Below the pieces are notes generated by a model. That model saw only the letters and a list, made by a program, of their open reading frames with translations. It searched no databases and was not told where the DNA came from. A DNA stretch of 64,000 nucleotides, taken from CAZMZW01 sp963802275 (GTDB lineage: Bacteria > Chloroflexota > Anaerolineae > Anaerolineales > Anaerolineaceae). Shown one piece after another: positions 10,601-19,436 of this stretch. The DNA lies in contig CAWDIB010000005.1 of NCBI GenBank assembly GCA_963802275.1, positions 110,934 to 174,933 of the forward strand. Reading direction: 5' to 3'. A program made the translations under genes and the position numbers. How positions within the stretch are numbered: position 1 is the stretch's first letter; each line of letters starts with the position of its first letter.

Positions 10601-11105
10601 CCCCGCGAACCAGTTTCTTTAAAAGAGAGGTCAATGCAATGGACTGACCCTGGTGTAGCGCCAGGCAATTGCTGAGGAAATCCCTTCGCGGCAGGGTGCG
10701 CGTCATCAACGCCTTGACCGTGGTGATGATCAATGGCTTATCCACCTGCTTGCGGCCCGGCACCCAATCATCTGCCAGTGCGGCCAGCGCCTTGATGCGC
10801 TCCCAGCGCACCGTCTCACCCCAGGCGATCTTCTCATAAAAAAGCGCCGGCGGTTCGGCAAAATTTAATATGCGCATGCCGGGCGACCAAAAATTCAACT
10901 CCTCCTGCACCACCTGCGCCTGGTCGGAATGTGCCAGGATGTACACCAGCGGTCCTTTCAATTGGGGCAGCATTTCAGCCAGCATGGGTAGCCGGGCTGC
11001 CCGTGAGATGGCTACCGGCCTTAGTTGGCCTTCCGCATTGATTTCTTCCAACAATTGATGGAAGGCTGGCAAGCGGTCAAAACCGTTCGGGATGGGTGAG
11101 GTCAT
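7688..11105 (-). CDS. mfd: Transcription-repair coupling factor, one frameshift
   Basis: An ATP-driven translocase that removes RNA polymerase stalled at DNA damage and recruits UvrA. The N-terminal half contains the UvrB-like module, the RNA-polymerase-interaction domain (DYGIGRFMGL, EYADDDELFVPVHQ) and the start of the translocase. The C-terminal half contains LIIDEEQRFGV (Walker B, DEEQ), LTATPIPRT, SIIESGLDIPNAN, QLRGRVGRG and the TRCF C-terminal domain. One extra base near 9280 breaks the Walker A region; removing it restores CGDVGYGKTEVA. The rebuilt length of about 1,138 residues is normal. The start is directly adjacent to the pth stop and the stop overlaps the uvrB start by 4 bases. 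The frameshift is most simply a sequencing error in an important gene. Confidence 0.93.
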
Positions 11106-11717
11106 TTAGACGATGAGATGATTGAACCTGGTCATGGCAGCGCGGATGCCCTCGATGAGAAAGGTTTCCGCTGCCTGTTGAGCGTGGTCCAGCAGAATGG
11201 GCAGCAATTCTTCCTCAGCCGCGCTGAAATTTTGCAGGACATAATCCTCCACTGCCATCCTCCCCGGTGGCCGGCCGATACCCAATCGCAGGCGGGGAAA
11301 ATCACCGCTGCCCAACTGCTGGATGATGGAGGTCATACCCTTGTGGCCGGCTGAGCCGCCTTCCGCGCGCAGCCGCAGGGTACCCAGCGGCAGGTCGAGG
11401 TCATCGTAGATGACCAGCATCTTTTCCAGCGGAATTTTGTAAAAACGGAATAGGGAAGAAACCGCCTGGCCGGACAAGTTCATGAAGGTCTGCGGTTTGG
11501 CCAGGATGATGCGGTAGTCATTCCATTGTCCCACTCCAACCAGAGCCTTGTTGCGCACATGCTCCAGCGGGATTTGCCAGGTTTTTGAAAGCCGGTCCGC
11601 TGCACGAAAGCCGATGTTGTGGCGGTTGAGCCGGTATTCACGCCCGGGATTGCCCAGGCCGACGATGAGAAAGGTTTCTTTTTCCACTTTTTTCCCAAAT
11701 AATTGTTTGAAGATCAT
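11106..11717 (-). CDS. pth: Peptidyl-tRNA hydrolase
   Basis: Releases tRNA from prematurely dissociated peptidyl-tRNA in the cytosol. Signature blocks are VGLGNPGREYRLNRHNIGF (containing the catalytic His), KPQTFMNLSG and DDLDLPLGTLR followed by GGSAGHKGM. The ATG at 11717 is chosen because AGGAAA sits seven bases upstream; a TTG 21 bases earlier is open but has no good site. The product of about 203 residues is slightly longer than typical because of a short N-terminal extension (MIFKQLFGKK). It is the first gene of the pth-mfd-uvrB cluster, with no gap to mfd. Confidence 0.93.
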   Translation of the reverse strand: MIFKQLFGKKVEKETFLIVGLGNPGREYRLNRHNIGFRAADRLSKTWQIPLEHVRNKALVGVGQWNDYRIILAKPQTFMNLSGQAVSSLFRFYKIPLEKMLVIYDDLDLPLGTLRLRAEGGSAGHKGMTSIIQQLGSGDFPRLRLGIGRPPGRMAVEDYVLQNFSAAEEELLPILLDHAQQAAETFLIEGIRAAMTRFNHLIV

Positions 11718-11784
11718 TTTTTTCCTGTAAAAAGGCAATTAGTTAGTTTAACATAAAAGGAAACGAAATGCAAAAATTTCACAG

Positions 11785-11845
11785 AAATTCGCGAGGCGAT
11801 AGCTTTCGGATCCAGGCGGCGTCCCGCCGCCTGAAAATTCGCGAG
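11785..11845. repeat. Short direct repeats flanking a GC-rich hairpin
   Basis: The 11-base sequence AAATTCGCGAG occurs at 11785-11795 and again at 11835-11845. Between them CAGGCGG and its complement CCGCCTG form a stable hairpin at about 11812-11832. It lies in the roughly 480-base gap between pth and the gene at 12214, where no convincing protein frame was found. The same gap holds AAAGC(AATGA)GCTTTTTTTTT at about 12012-12029, a weak plus-strand terminator-like hairpin. Confidence 0.45.
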
Positions 11846-12200
11846 TCGGTGGCTGGTGAAGCAATCTCATTTTTAAGATACAACGCTAAAGCTTATTTCG
11901 TCGCTGCGCTTCTTGTAAATGCTTCTGCGAGAAGGTCTTTGCTGAAGCAGTTTCATAGGTTTTGCATCATCGCGTGAGTTTCCTTCAGGTTGCTGCACAT
12001 TCCTCACAAAAGCAATGAGCTTTTTTTTTCGATATAGGCGACGCCCTCGTCGCCATTCCAATTTTCACGATACAGGTGAGCCGAAACAGTCTAATTATTG
12101 CCTATTTGTTCAGCTAGTAACGTCGATATTCAACGAATACCATTGACGATTTCTCCAGTTTGGTGTGCAGAATGCCATAAAGGCAATAATCCCTGTATGT

Positions 12201-12213
12201 TATAATAATTTTT
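12201..12213 (+). promoter_or_regulatory. -10 box seven bases from the start codon (possible leaderless mRNA)
   Basis: TATAAT at 12201-12206 is followed by seven bases and then the ATG at 12214. Transcription would begin at or next to the start codon. No Shine-Dalgarno sequence lies between them. The -35 region is poor. Confidence 0.4.
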
Positions 12214-12657
12214 ATGAGCCGAGAAAAACCCGAAAAGTCGGAAACCACCCAGGAAGAAGCCATCCAAACCAGCAACGGCGTAAAAAGCCGCATGGTGTGG
12301 GTTGTCCTGGCAGTGCTGATCATCCTGGGAGCGCTCATTGCCGGCGTGGTGGTCCTTGCCCGCACGGATGCCGCCACCACCGGCCAGGTGCGCGATATTT
12401 TCATCATTGTCCTGGCGATGGAAGCACTGATCATCGGTGTGGCACTGGTTGTCCTGGTGGTGCAGCTGGCGCTGCTGATCAACCTCCTACAGAATGAGAT
12501 CAAACCCATTTTGGAGAACACTCGCCGCACGGTGTTGACCCTCAAGGGCACCAGCGCCTTCTTAAGCAAGCACGCCATTCAGCCGGTCCTGCGCATTTCC
12601 AGCCTGGCAGCCGGATTGCGTAAATTGATTCAAATCGTTGGTATCATTAGAAAATAG
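12214..12657 (+). CDS. Two-helix membrane protein with DUF948-like tail
   Basis: 147 residues. A polar N-terminus (about 26 residues) is followed by helix 1 (VWVVLAVLIILGALIAGVVV), a loop, helix 2 (IFIIVLAMEALIIGVALVVL) and a C-terminal amphipathic region (LQNEIKPILENTRRTVLTLK) ending in basic residues. The tail resembles the coiled region of DUF948-type envelope proteins. No enzymatic motif is present. The YtxH-domain gene follows after 23 bases, and DUF948/YtxH pairs are a common bacterial combination linked to envelope stress, which supports a shared role by family knowledge only. Confidence 0.65.
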   Translation: MSREKPEKSETTQEEAIQTSNGVKSRMVWVVLAVLIILGALIAGVVVLARTDAATTGQVRDIFIIVLAMEALIIGVALVVLVVQLALLINLLQNEIKPILENTRRTVLTLKGTSAFLSKHAIQPVLRISSLAAGLRKLIQIVGIIRK

Positions 12658-12680
12658 AAAAACTACACAGGAGGTAGAAC

Positions 12681-13016
12681 ATGTCCGATCGAAATGATAG
12701 TTTTGGTGCTTTCTTGGCCGGCCTGGTTTTGGGCGGTCTGGCAGGCGGGATCGTTGCCCTGCTGTTCGCTCCGCAATCCGGTGAAGAAACCCGCTCCATC
12801 ATCCATGACAAAGCCATTGAACTGCGCGATAAGGCCAGTGAAACGTATGAAGAAACCTTGTCCCGGGCGGAAAAAGCCGCCGATGAAGCGGTAAAGAGAA
12901 CCGAAGCGGTTTACAATCAAGCCAAGGCTAAAGCCAGTGAATTGGCCAAGAAAGGCCAGGTCATGCTGGATGAGCAAAAGGAAAAATTGAGCCGGAAACC
13001 CAAATCGGAAGCCTGA
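12681..13016 (+). CDS. YtxH-domain protein
   Basis: 111 residues: a short start, one Gly/Ala/Leu-rich membrane helix (FLAGLVLGGLAGGIVALLFA, residues 10-29), then the YtxH hallmark PQSGEETRSII, and a long charged helix predicted to form a coiled coil (KASETYEETLSRAEKAADEA). Family members are general-stress membrane proteins of unclear mechanism. AGGAGGT lies 8 bases upstream of the ATG. It probably shares a transcript with the preceding two-helix protein and ends at a strong terminator. Confidence 0.85.
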   Translation: MSDRNDSFGAFLAGLVLGGLAGGIVALLFAPQSGEETRSIIHDKAIELRDKASETYEETLSRAEKAADEAVKRTEAVYNQAKAKASELAKKGQVMLDEQKEKLSRKPKSEA

Positions 13017-13040
13017 TCAGGGATTTCCACAATCCATTAA

Positions 13041-13071
13041 AACAGCGCGTTCAATCGCGCTGTCTTTTTTT
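13041..13071 (+). terminator. Strong intrinsic terminator after the YtxH gene
   Basis: ACAGCGCG, loop TTCAAT, CGCGCTGT, then C and seven T residues. The 8-bp stem is perfect. It also abuts the stop codon of the convergent NAD(P)H-hydrate gene. Confidence 0.9.
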
Positions 13072-14611
13072 AATCCAACAGTGCTAGCATCTGCGGTATG
13101 GCTCGGATGACGTCCGAGGCAAGCACAGATGCGGTAGTATCCAACTCTTCGGCCGCCAGCTGACCGGCGCGGGCATGAATAAAAGCAGCGGCAGCCGCGG
13201 CATGGAAGCTCTCCATTCCCTGGGTGATCAAGGCAGCCAGCATGCCCGCTAGCACATCCCCCGTACCGGCTTTGGCCAGGGCGGGTGTGGCGATCGGTAC
13301 CACCATCACCTGCCCCTGCGGTGACGCCACCACGGTCAGCGCGCCCTTCAGCACCACCACCACACCCCACTTGATTGCAAATTTACGCGCTGTTTCCATC
13401 CGGTCTTGTTGAATGGATTCCACCTTTAACCCGGTCAAGGCTGACATCTCTCCTGGGTGTGGGGTGAGCACGCTGCCCTTTGGTAATTTCTGATGCCATT
13501 CAGTTATTTTAGACAGGTGGCGTAATCCATCCGCATCGACCACCAGAGGCGGAAGTTTGGGTATTTCAAGAAATTTTCGAATGAAATCAGCTACTGCACC
13601 CTCCTGCGCCAACCCGGGACCAACCAAACAAGCATTGACCTTTTCCATGTTCTTGTGTATAGACACAGCTGATTTGGCGCAAAAATATCCGTCCTCTTCC
13701 GGCACAGGCAGCCAGGTGGCTTCCGGTAAATGACCTGCCAGCATGGCTTGCAGCGATGACGGGATTGCTATACGCAACAACCCTACTCCCGTTCGGTAAG
13801 CTGCCCTGCCAGCCAGCAGCACCGCACCCGGATAATTTATACAGCCAGCTGCCATCATCATCGTACCAAAGTCTCCCTTATGAGCATCCAGTGCACGCTT
13901 GGGGAGCCAATCGCTCACCTTTAAGGTGTCCACTGCCTGGTCATGCACCTTTTCCCAGGTTGGCAAGTCCTCCGGGAAATCCAACTCTGCCATACCAATT
14001 TCGCCTGCAAAGACAAACGCAGGAAAGGTTAGTAATCCAGTCTTCACCGCCTGTATGCACAGCGTCAGGTCGGCCGGGATGCACTCGGCAGCTGCCTGCC
14101 CGCTTTCACAATCCACTCCTGACGGGCAATCCACAGCCACGGTATAGGGGCGTTCCTCATAAGCGGACACAAATCCCAGCACATCCGCCACTGGTTTCTC
14201 AAGCGGCAAGCGTACCCCGGTACCCAGCACCCCATCCAAAAGTAATTCAGCTCTCTCCAGCCATTCTTCCAGCTTGACGAAACCTTCATCCATCTCCGCA
14301 TGCAGGACCTTGCCCCCTTTATATTGAAAAGTAGTCAGCCATTCATCCTCTTCGGCGCGCGGCTTCACCAGGTAGGCGGCGGCCTTCCAGCCCTGATCGA
14401 TCAGGTTGGTCAGCGCGATCAGGGTATCCCCGCCATTGTTGCCGGAACCCACCAAGCCCAACACCACCCGGTTCTCGCAATCATAAAATCGCACCAGCAC
14501 ATGAAAAGCGATCTCCCGCCCGGCATTGAGCATCATCTGCCGGTAGCTCAATTCGCGGGCATCCGCTTCCTTTTCCAGTGCGCGCATTTGTTCAACCGTT
14601 ACGATCTTCAT
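13070..14611 (-). CDS. nnr: Bifunctional NAD(P)H-hydrate epimerase / ADP-dependent dehydratase
   Basis: 513 residues, the normal length of the fused metabolite-repair enzyme that interconverts and dehydrates damaged NADHX and NADPHX. The N-terminal epimerase half contains LVGSGNNGGDTL and AVDCPSGVDCESG. The C-terminal ribokinase-like dehydratase contains LTPHPGEMSALTG, VVLKGALTVVASP and AKAGTGDVLAGM, where the Asp of GTGD is catalytic. Cytosolic. It is monocistronic as far as can be seen and convergent with the YtxH transcript; it ends at the shared hairpin. Confidence 0.93.
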   Translation of the reverse strand: MKIVTVEQMRALEKEADARELSYRQMMLNAGREIAFHVLVRFYDCENRVVLGLVGSGNNGGDTLIALTNLIDQGWKAAAYLVKPRAEEDEWLTTFQYKGGKVLHAEMDEGFVKLEEWLERAELLLDGVLGTGVRLPLEKPVADVLGFVSAYEERPYTVAVDCPSGVDCESGQAAAECIPADLTLCIQAVKTGLLTFPAFVFAGEIGMAELDFPEDLPTWEKVHDQAVDTLKVSDWLPKRALDAHKGDFGTMMMAAGCINYPGAVLLAGRAAYRTGVGLLRIAIPSSLQAMLAGHLPEATWLPVPEEDGYFCAKSAVSIHKNMEKVNACLVGPGLAQEGAVADFIRKFLEIPKLPPLVVDADGLRHLSKITEWHQKLPKGSVLTPHPGEMSALTGLKVESIQQDRMETARKFAIKWGVVVVLKGALTVVASPQGQVMVVPIATPALAKAGTGDVLAGMLAALITQGMESFHAAAAAAFIHARAGQLAAEELDTTASVLASDVIRAIPQMLALLD

Positions 14612-14676
14612 CTTTCACCTCAATGGTTATGAAAATTATACAATGCCCATCATCTTCCACCAGCTGCTCCATCAGG

Positions 14677-14689
14677 TATAATCCTCGCC
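14677..14689 (+). promoter_or_regulatory. -10 box seven bases from the start codon (possible leaderless mRNA)
   Basis: TATAAT at 14677-14682 precedes the ATG at 14690 by exactly seven bases, the same geometry as at 12201. No ribosome-binding sequence is present. The -35 region is weak. Confidence 0.4.
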
Positions 14690-16247
14690 ATGCGGCGCTA
14701 CCTTTACCTCGGGGTCTTTTTTTCGGGCATGACGTCGCTGGCTGTGGAACTTTCTGCTTCGCGCCTGCTGGGTAATTACTTCGGGTCGAGCAACCTGGTG
14801 TGGGCTTGCATCATCGGTCTGGTGCTGATCTACCTCACCATCGGCTACAGCCTGGGCGGCAAATGGGCGGACCAATCCCCCAAGTTTGAACGGTTCTTCA
14901 ACATCCTCGCATGGGCAGCCCTGCTGGTGGGACTGGTGCCGATGGCAGCCCGCCCAATCCTGCGCCTGGCAAGCCAGGCTTTTGATGCCCTCCACCTCGG
15001 TCCGCTGGCCGGCGCCTTTATCGCCGTGCTGCTGCTCTTCAGCGCGCCGGTCATCCTGCTCGGCACCGCCTCACCTTTCGCCATCCGTCTGGGACTGCAG
15101 GACAAGCGCACCTCCGGCAGCTTTAGCGGCAGGGTTTACGCCGTTTCCACCATCGGCTCTTTCATCGGCACCTTCCTGCCCGTGCTGTGGCTCATCCCTG
15201 CTGTTGGCACCTACCGCACTTTTCTCATTCTCAGCGCCTGCCTCTTAATTTTCTCCCTCTTTGCCTTATGGCGTACCGTCTCATTGCATACCGCCCTGAA
15301 AAAAATATGGATGCCGTTCTTGCTGCTCTTTTCGGCATTGGTCGGCCTGTCTGGAACAGACAAGAATCCGACCGGCATGATCTATGAAACCGAATCCGCC
15401 TATAACTACATCCAGGTGCTGGAACTGGATGGGATGCGTTACTTGCGCTTGAATGAAGGCCAGGGATTCCACTCGGTCTACCAGGAGGGAGTGAGTAATT
15501 ACCATGGCGCCTGGGAGTACACCCTGGCAGCACCATTCATCAGCCCCAACTTGTGTGATCATAATCAAGTTAGTCGCATCGCCATTCTCGGCCTGGCCGC
15601 CGGCACCAGTGCCAGAGAAGCTTTACAGGTTTTTCCAAACGTCACCGTAGACGGGTATGAGATTGACCCGCAAGTAGCCGAGGTTGGCTGGCAGTACTTT
15701 GCCATGCCGCGCGAAAGTGAAGGATTGAAAGTGATCGCCGAGGATGCCCGCTGGGGGCTGGCCAAATCCACCGGCAGGTATGACGTGGTCAGCATCGACG
15801 CCTTCCGCCCACCTTACATCCCCTGGCACCTGACCACCCGCGAATTTTTCCAGCAGGTCAGCGACAAAATGAATCCGCGCGGGGTGCTGGTGTTGAATAT
15901 CGTGCGCGTGGGCAGCAACCGTTCCCTGGTGGATGCCCTGGTTGCCACCCTGCGCCAGGTCTTTCCTCGGTGCTCATCAGTGATATCCCCGGTATGTTCA
16001 ATACCATCGTTTTCGCCTGCGCCAGCCCACCAGCGCAGTGGAGGTGGCGCAAAATACGACCTGTTTGTCCGCCCAAAGCGGCACTCCCGCGGTCATCACC
16101 GAGGTGCTCACCACTACGCTGATCAACCTCCAGTCGCTGCCAGCCGATGGCCTGGTGCTGACCGATGACCGCGCCCCGGTGGAATGGCTGACCACGCGCA
16201 TGCTGCTGGATTTCATCCTCTCCGGTCGAACAAGGGAATTGCAATGA
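14690..16247 (+). CDS. Membrane-anchored spermidine-synthase-like protein, two frameshifts
   Basis: The N-terminal half (about 220 residues) is a set of transmembrane helices beginning FFSGMTSLAVELSASRLLG, typical of the fused 'MFS plus spermidine synthase' family. The C-terminal half is a class I methyltransferase-fold domain with nucleotide-binding loop ILGLAAGTSAREAL, acidic VDGYEIDPQV and DVVSIDAFRPPYIP. Aminopropyltransferase activity is not established for these fusions. Extra or missing bases near 15965 and 16030 move the last 90 residues to another frame; the natural end is DFILSGRTRELQ at 16247. The stop overlaps the next gene's ATG. Confidence 0.82.
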
Positions 16248-16910
16248 AAACTCTCAAGAATATGCTCTTATCCCTGCTCATCCTCACCCTGCCCCTACTG
16301 CTGGTGATCACCTCCATCCGCATCGTGCTCAGCCCGCTTTTCCTCGAGGTGGAATACCGCCTGCCCGGTTTTCCCGAAGACCCGTTTCGGTTTCACCTTC
16401 GACGAACGATTGCACTTTGCCCGCCTGTCCGCTGATTACCTGGTTAATTCCACCCCGCTCGACTTCCTGGCGGACATACAAATGGAGAACGGGCAGCCCT
16501 TGTACAATGAGCGCGAACTGAGCCACATGCTGGATGTCAAGAACCTCACCCAGGCAGTGCTCAATGTCTGGTATCTCATCATCGCGCTCTTTGCATTTGG
16601 GGTTCTATTTTTCCGGAAGAACAATGAGATTTGGAGATTCTGGCAGGCCGTGCGCCAGGGCGGCTGGCTGACGATAGGACTGGTGGCCGCCATCCTACTG
16701 GGCGTCCTGCTTAGCTTTAATGCCCTGTTCACCGCCTTTCACCGCATCTTCTTCAGCGGGGATACCTGGCTGTTCTATTACAGCGATTCGCTCATCCGAC
16801 TCTTCCCCCAGCGTTTCTGGATGGACGTGTTCTTTTTCATCGGCGGATTTAGCATTCTCTTTTCAGTGTTCGCTATCTTTTTCGGCCACAGGTATTCGTC
16901 CCTTAAATAA
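16244..16910 (+). CDS. DUF1461 (TIGR01906) integral membrane protein, one frameshift
   Basis: Starts in the ATGA overlap with the previous stop, so it is translationally coupled. Helix 1 is LLLSLLILTLPLLLVITS, followed by an external segment and three further helices (YLIIALFAFGVLFF, GLVAAILLGVLLSFNALF, FFIGGFSILFSVFAIFFG). The segment FHRIFFSGDTWLF is characteristic of this family of unknown function. A frameshift at about 16385-16410 splits the gene; read through, it gives DPFGFTFDERLHFARLSADY, as in relatives. The length of about 221 residues is normal. Cytoplasmic membrane; role unknown. Confidence 0.8.
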
Positions 16911-16938
16911 AAAAAATCCCCTCCAGGTAGGAGGGGAT
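16909..16938 (-). terminator. Intrinsic terminator for the class V aminotransferase gene
   Basis: On the minus strand ATCCCCTCC, loop TACCT, GGAGGGGAT is followed by eight T residues. The stem is perfect over 9 bp. Confidence 0.88.
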
Positions 16939-16947
16939 CGAAATGTT

Positions 16948-18051
16948 TTAAGCTTTGAATTGAGCCAGGGCTTTCAGCACCTGGTCAATATCGGCGCTGG
17001 TGAGGATGGGTGACATGTGCCCGATGCGGAAGATCTGGTCGTGCAGTTCCGCCAGCCCGGTTGAGATCTGGATGCCGTGCTCCTTTAGCAGGTATTGCAC
17101 GATGCGCGGGCTTGGTACTTCCTTGGGTGGCACCCCAGCCGTCAGCACGGGTGACATTTCTTCATTCGGTGTAAAGGGCGGCATGCCCAACTCGCGCAGA
17201 CCATGGCGCAATTGAAGGGCCAGCTGGCGGAAGCGCTCCATGCGGGCGGGAATGCCTTCCGCGACCAGTTGCTGCAGCGAAACCGCCAGGGCGTTTACCA
17301 GGCTGGTGGCCATGGTGATGGGCGTCGGGTGCCAGTCACCCCACTCCAGCGAATACTTGCGCCAGATCGCCAGGTTGGTGTACCAGCCGTGCCCGCGCTT
17401 GGGGTTGCGGTCGATGGCTTCCCATGCCCGCGCGTTGACCGCCACCGGCGCCAGCCCGGGCGGGGCGCCCAGGCATTTTTGGGTGGCCGAGGCGCACAGG
17501 TCAATGCACCACTCATCCATCGCAAAAGGCAGCCCGCCGAGAGAGGACACCGCATCCACAAAGAACAACAGGTCGTGTTTGCGCGCCAGCGGTCCCAACT
17601 GCTCGATGGGGTTGATCACCGTGGTGGAGGTCTCGCAGTGCACCGCCGCCAGCATGCGTGCATCCGGGTTTTCATGGATGACCTTTTCAATAGCGTTTAC
17701 ATCCAGCTTTTTGCCCCACTCTGCTTTTGCCTGAACCACCTGCAGTCCGTTGTGTTCTGCAATGGAAGCCAGCCGGTCGCCGAAAAAGCCGTTGTTGCCA
17801 ATGATGACCTTCTCACCCGTATCCAGGCAGCTGCCCAGGCAGGAATCGATGGCCGCCGTGCCGGAGCTGGTCATCAAAAACACATCCGCCTGCGTTCCCA
17901 ATATTTGCTTCAACACCCCCAGTACTCCGTTGTACTTTTCCACCCAGGCTTCGCCGTAATGCGGCGTGACCTGGCTGCTCATGGCGCGCAGCACCTCCGG
18001 GTGCACTTCGACCGGACCGGGGATCATCAGTTTGATGGGTTTATCAGGCAT
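16948..18051 (-). CDS. Class V aminotransferase (alanine-glyoxylate / serine-pyruvate type)
   Basis: 367 residues, full length. N-terminal KLMIPGPVEVHPEVL and TPHYGEAWVEKY are typical of the alanine-glyoxylate/phosphoserine-like branch. HCETSTTVINPI and FFVDAVSSLGGLPF (PLP-binding Asp) precede SATQKCLGAPPGLAP, with Lys192 forming the internal aldimine. C-terminal IQISTGLAELHDQIFRIGHM supplies the family Arg. The enzyme would transfer amino groups between serine or alanine and glyoxylate/pyruvate-type acceptors; substrate choice is not decidable here. It is followed by a clear terminator and preceded by an unrelated gene. Confidence 0.9.
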   Translation of the reverse strand: MPDKPIKLMIPGPVEVHPEVLRAMSSQVTPHYGEAWVEKYNGVLGVLKQILGTQADVFLMTSSGTAAIDSCLGSCLDTGEKVIIGNNGFFGDRLASIAEHNGLQVVQAKAEWGKKLDVNAIEKVIHENPDARMLAAVHCETSTTVINPIEQLGPLARKHDLLFFVDAVSSLGGLPFAMDEWCIDLCASATQKCLGAPPGLAPVAVNARAWEAIDRNPKRGHGWYTNLAIWRKYSLEWGDWHPTPITMATSLVNALAVSLQQLVAEGIPARMERFRQLALQLRHGLRELGMPPFTPNEEMSPVLTAGVPPKEVPSPRIVQYLLKEHGIQISTGLAELHDQIFRIGHMSPILTSADIDQVLKALAQFKA

Positions 18052-18125
18052 TCAGATTTTTCCTTTCCAAGAATATTGTAATGAGGCGTACGAAAAGTGC
18101 AACTGAAAAAAAGCGCCAAAACGGG

Positions 18126-19247
18126 TTACAAGGCTCGCCGGTAATTGCGGTGCATCTTGCAGAAATCCAGCCCCAGCGCGGCCATTTCCATCTGCATTTT
18201 TTGGTTGTCCACCCCGATCTGCACCACATCCGCGCGGGTGAAGGTGCCGCTCAGCAGCGTCTTTTCCATCTCGCTGAACAGGATGGCCGTGCCGCCCATG
18301 CCGCGGTATTCCTCGATGATGCCCGCCCCGTTGATGTCGATCCAGGTGGTGCGCTTCAACTCCAGCAGCAGGTCGATCCAGCCAAAAGGGAACAGCTTGC
18401 CTTTGGTGCGCTGCAAGGCAGCGGAAACATTTGGGTAGGCAAACAAAAAACCGACGATCTGCTCGCCCTTCTTGAGGATCTTGATCAGGCGTGGATTGGC
18501 AAACCAGATGAGCTGCTCCGCCATCACTTTGGCTTCCTCGTCGGTCAGCGGTGTGTTACCGACCGTGCCGGGCAGCGACTCATTGTAAAGTTTCTTCAGT
18601 TGAGGCACAAAGGCGCGCAGGTCAGCCCGGCTGGTGAAGCGCTCCACGCTCAGCCCCAGGCGCGCCTGCACCTTCTCCGCCACCAGACGCACCTTTTCCG
18701 GCAGGCGGTACTCCGGTTTCAGGTAACCCGAGACCACATCCCCGTCGGGAAGAAAGCCCGCATCTTCAACCAGCTTTTGATAATAGTCATGGTTGTAAGG
18801 GATACCCATGGCCGGCATATATTCAAAGCCCTTGATGAGCAGCCCCATCCCGTCCAGGGCGGTAAAGCCCTTTGGTCCCTTGATTAGGTTCAACCCTCGC
18901 TTGCGTGCCCATTCAAAGGCGGCGTTGAAAAGCCCTCGCGAAATATCCAAGTCATCCATGCATTCGAATAGGTAGAAGAAGGCCGTCTTTTCATGGTTGT
19001 ACTCGTTGTAATGGCGGTTGTCCATTACGGCAATGCGCCCGATGGCTTTCCCTGCCTCATCCAGTGTCAGGAAGAAGGCCGCATCCGAATGGCGGTAAAA
19101 AGGATGGCGTTGGCGGTCCAGCATGCGGCGCGCATCACCCTGCAGAGGCGGAACCCAAACCATGCAATCCTTATATATTTTATAAGGCAAGGCGAGAAAT
19201 TCTTTTACATGGTTTGCAATTTGTGTATCGACTTCAAGGATTGACAA
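18126..19247 (-). CDS. YghO-like GNAT-fold protein
   Basis: 373 residues. The N-terminal part has KIYKDCMVWVPPLQGDARRM, HPFYRHSDAAFFL, GRIAVMDNRHYNEY and FEWARKRGLNLIKGPKGFT. The C-terminal part is a degenerate acetyltransferase-like domain with GAGIIEEYRGMGGTAILFSE. This arrangement is that of the YghO family, which is related to N-acyltransferases but of unknown substrate. No signal peptide or membrane helix is seen, so it is probably cytosolic. The gene stands alone between the aminotransferase and a divergent membrane protein. Confidence 0.7.
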   Translation of the reverse strand: MSILEVDTQIANHVKEFLALPYKIYKDCMVWVPPLQGDARRMLDRQRHPFYRHSDAAFFLTLDEAGKAIGRIAVMDNRHYNEYNHEKTAFFYLFECMDDLDISRGLFNAAFEWARKRGLNLIKGPKGFTALDGMGLLIKGFEYMPAMGIPYNHDYYQKLVEDAGFLPDGDVVSGYLKPEYRLPEKVRLVAEKVQARLGLSVERFTSRADLRAFVPQLKKLYNESLPGTVGNTPLTDEEAKVMAEQLIWFANPRLIKILKKGEQIVGFLFAYPNVSAALQRTKGKLFPFGWIDLLLELKRTTWIDINGAGIIEEYRGMGGTAILFSEMEKTLLSGTFTRADVVQIGVDNQKMQMEMAALGLDFCKMHRNYRRAL

Positions 19248-19436
19248 GAAATTTAATTCCTGGGAAAGAGGTAGAAAGATTATACACTTTACACGAAAGT
19301 CAGCATTTTATCTCAACTGCAAAAATCTCTCGAAAATTCTTGCCGTATAAACTTCTATTACGATGTTAATAATTCTTGGGTCGTTCGGATAATACACTGA
19401 TTCTATGAATTGTTTCCATCATAACATGGACTATAA

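Noticed and set aside
7688..11105. A truncated, non-functional mfd
   Set aside because: Only one base breaks the Walker A region and all other motifs are intact; an error is more likely than loss of this gene.
13070..14611. Minus-strand start at an earlier codon and long plus-strand frames within nnr, mfd, uvrB and the glycyl radical enzyme
   Set aside because: Plus-strand frames across these genes are mirror frames of GC-rich coding sequence without motifs or ribosome sites.
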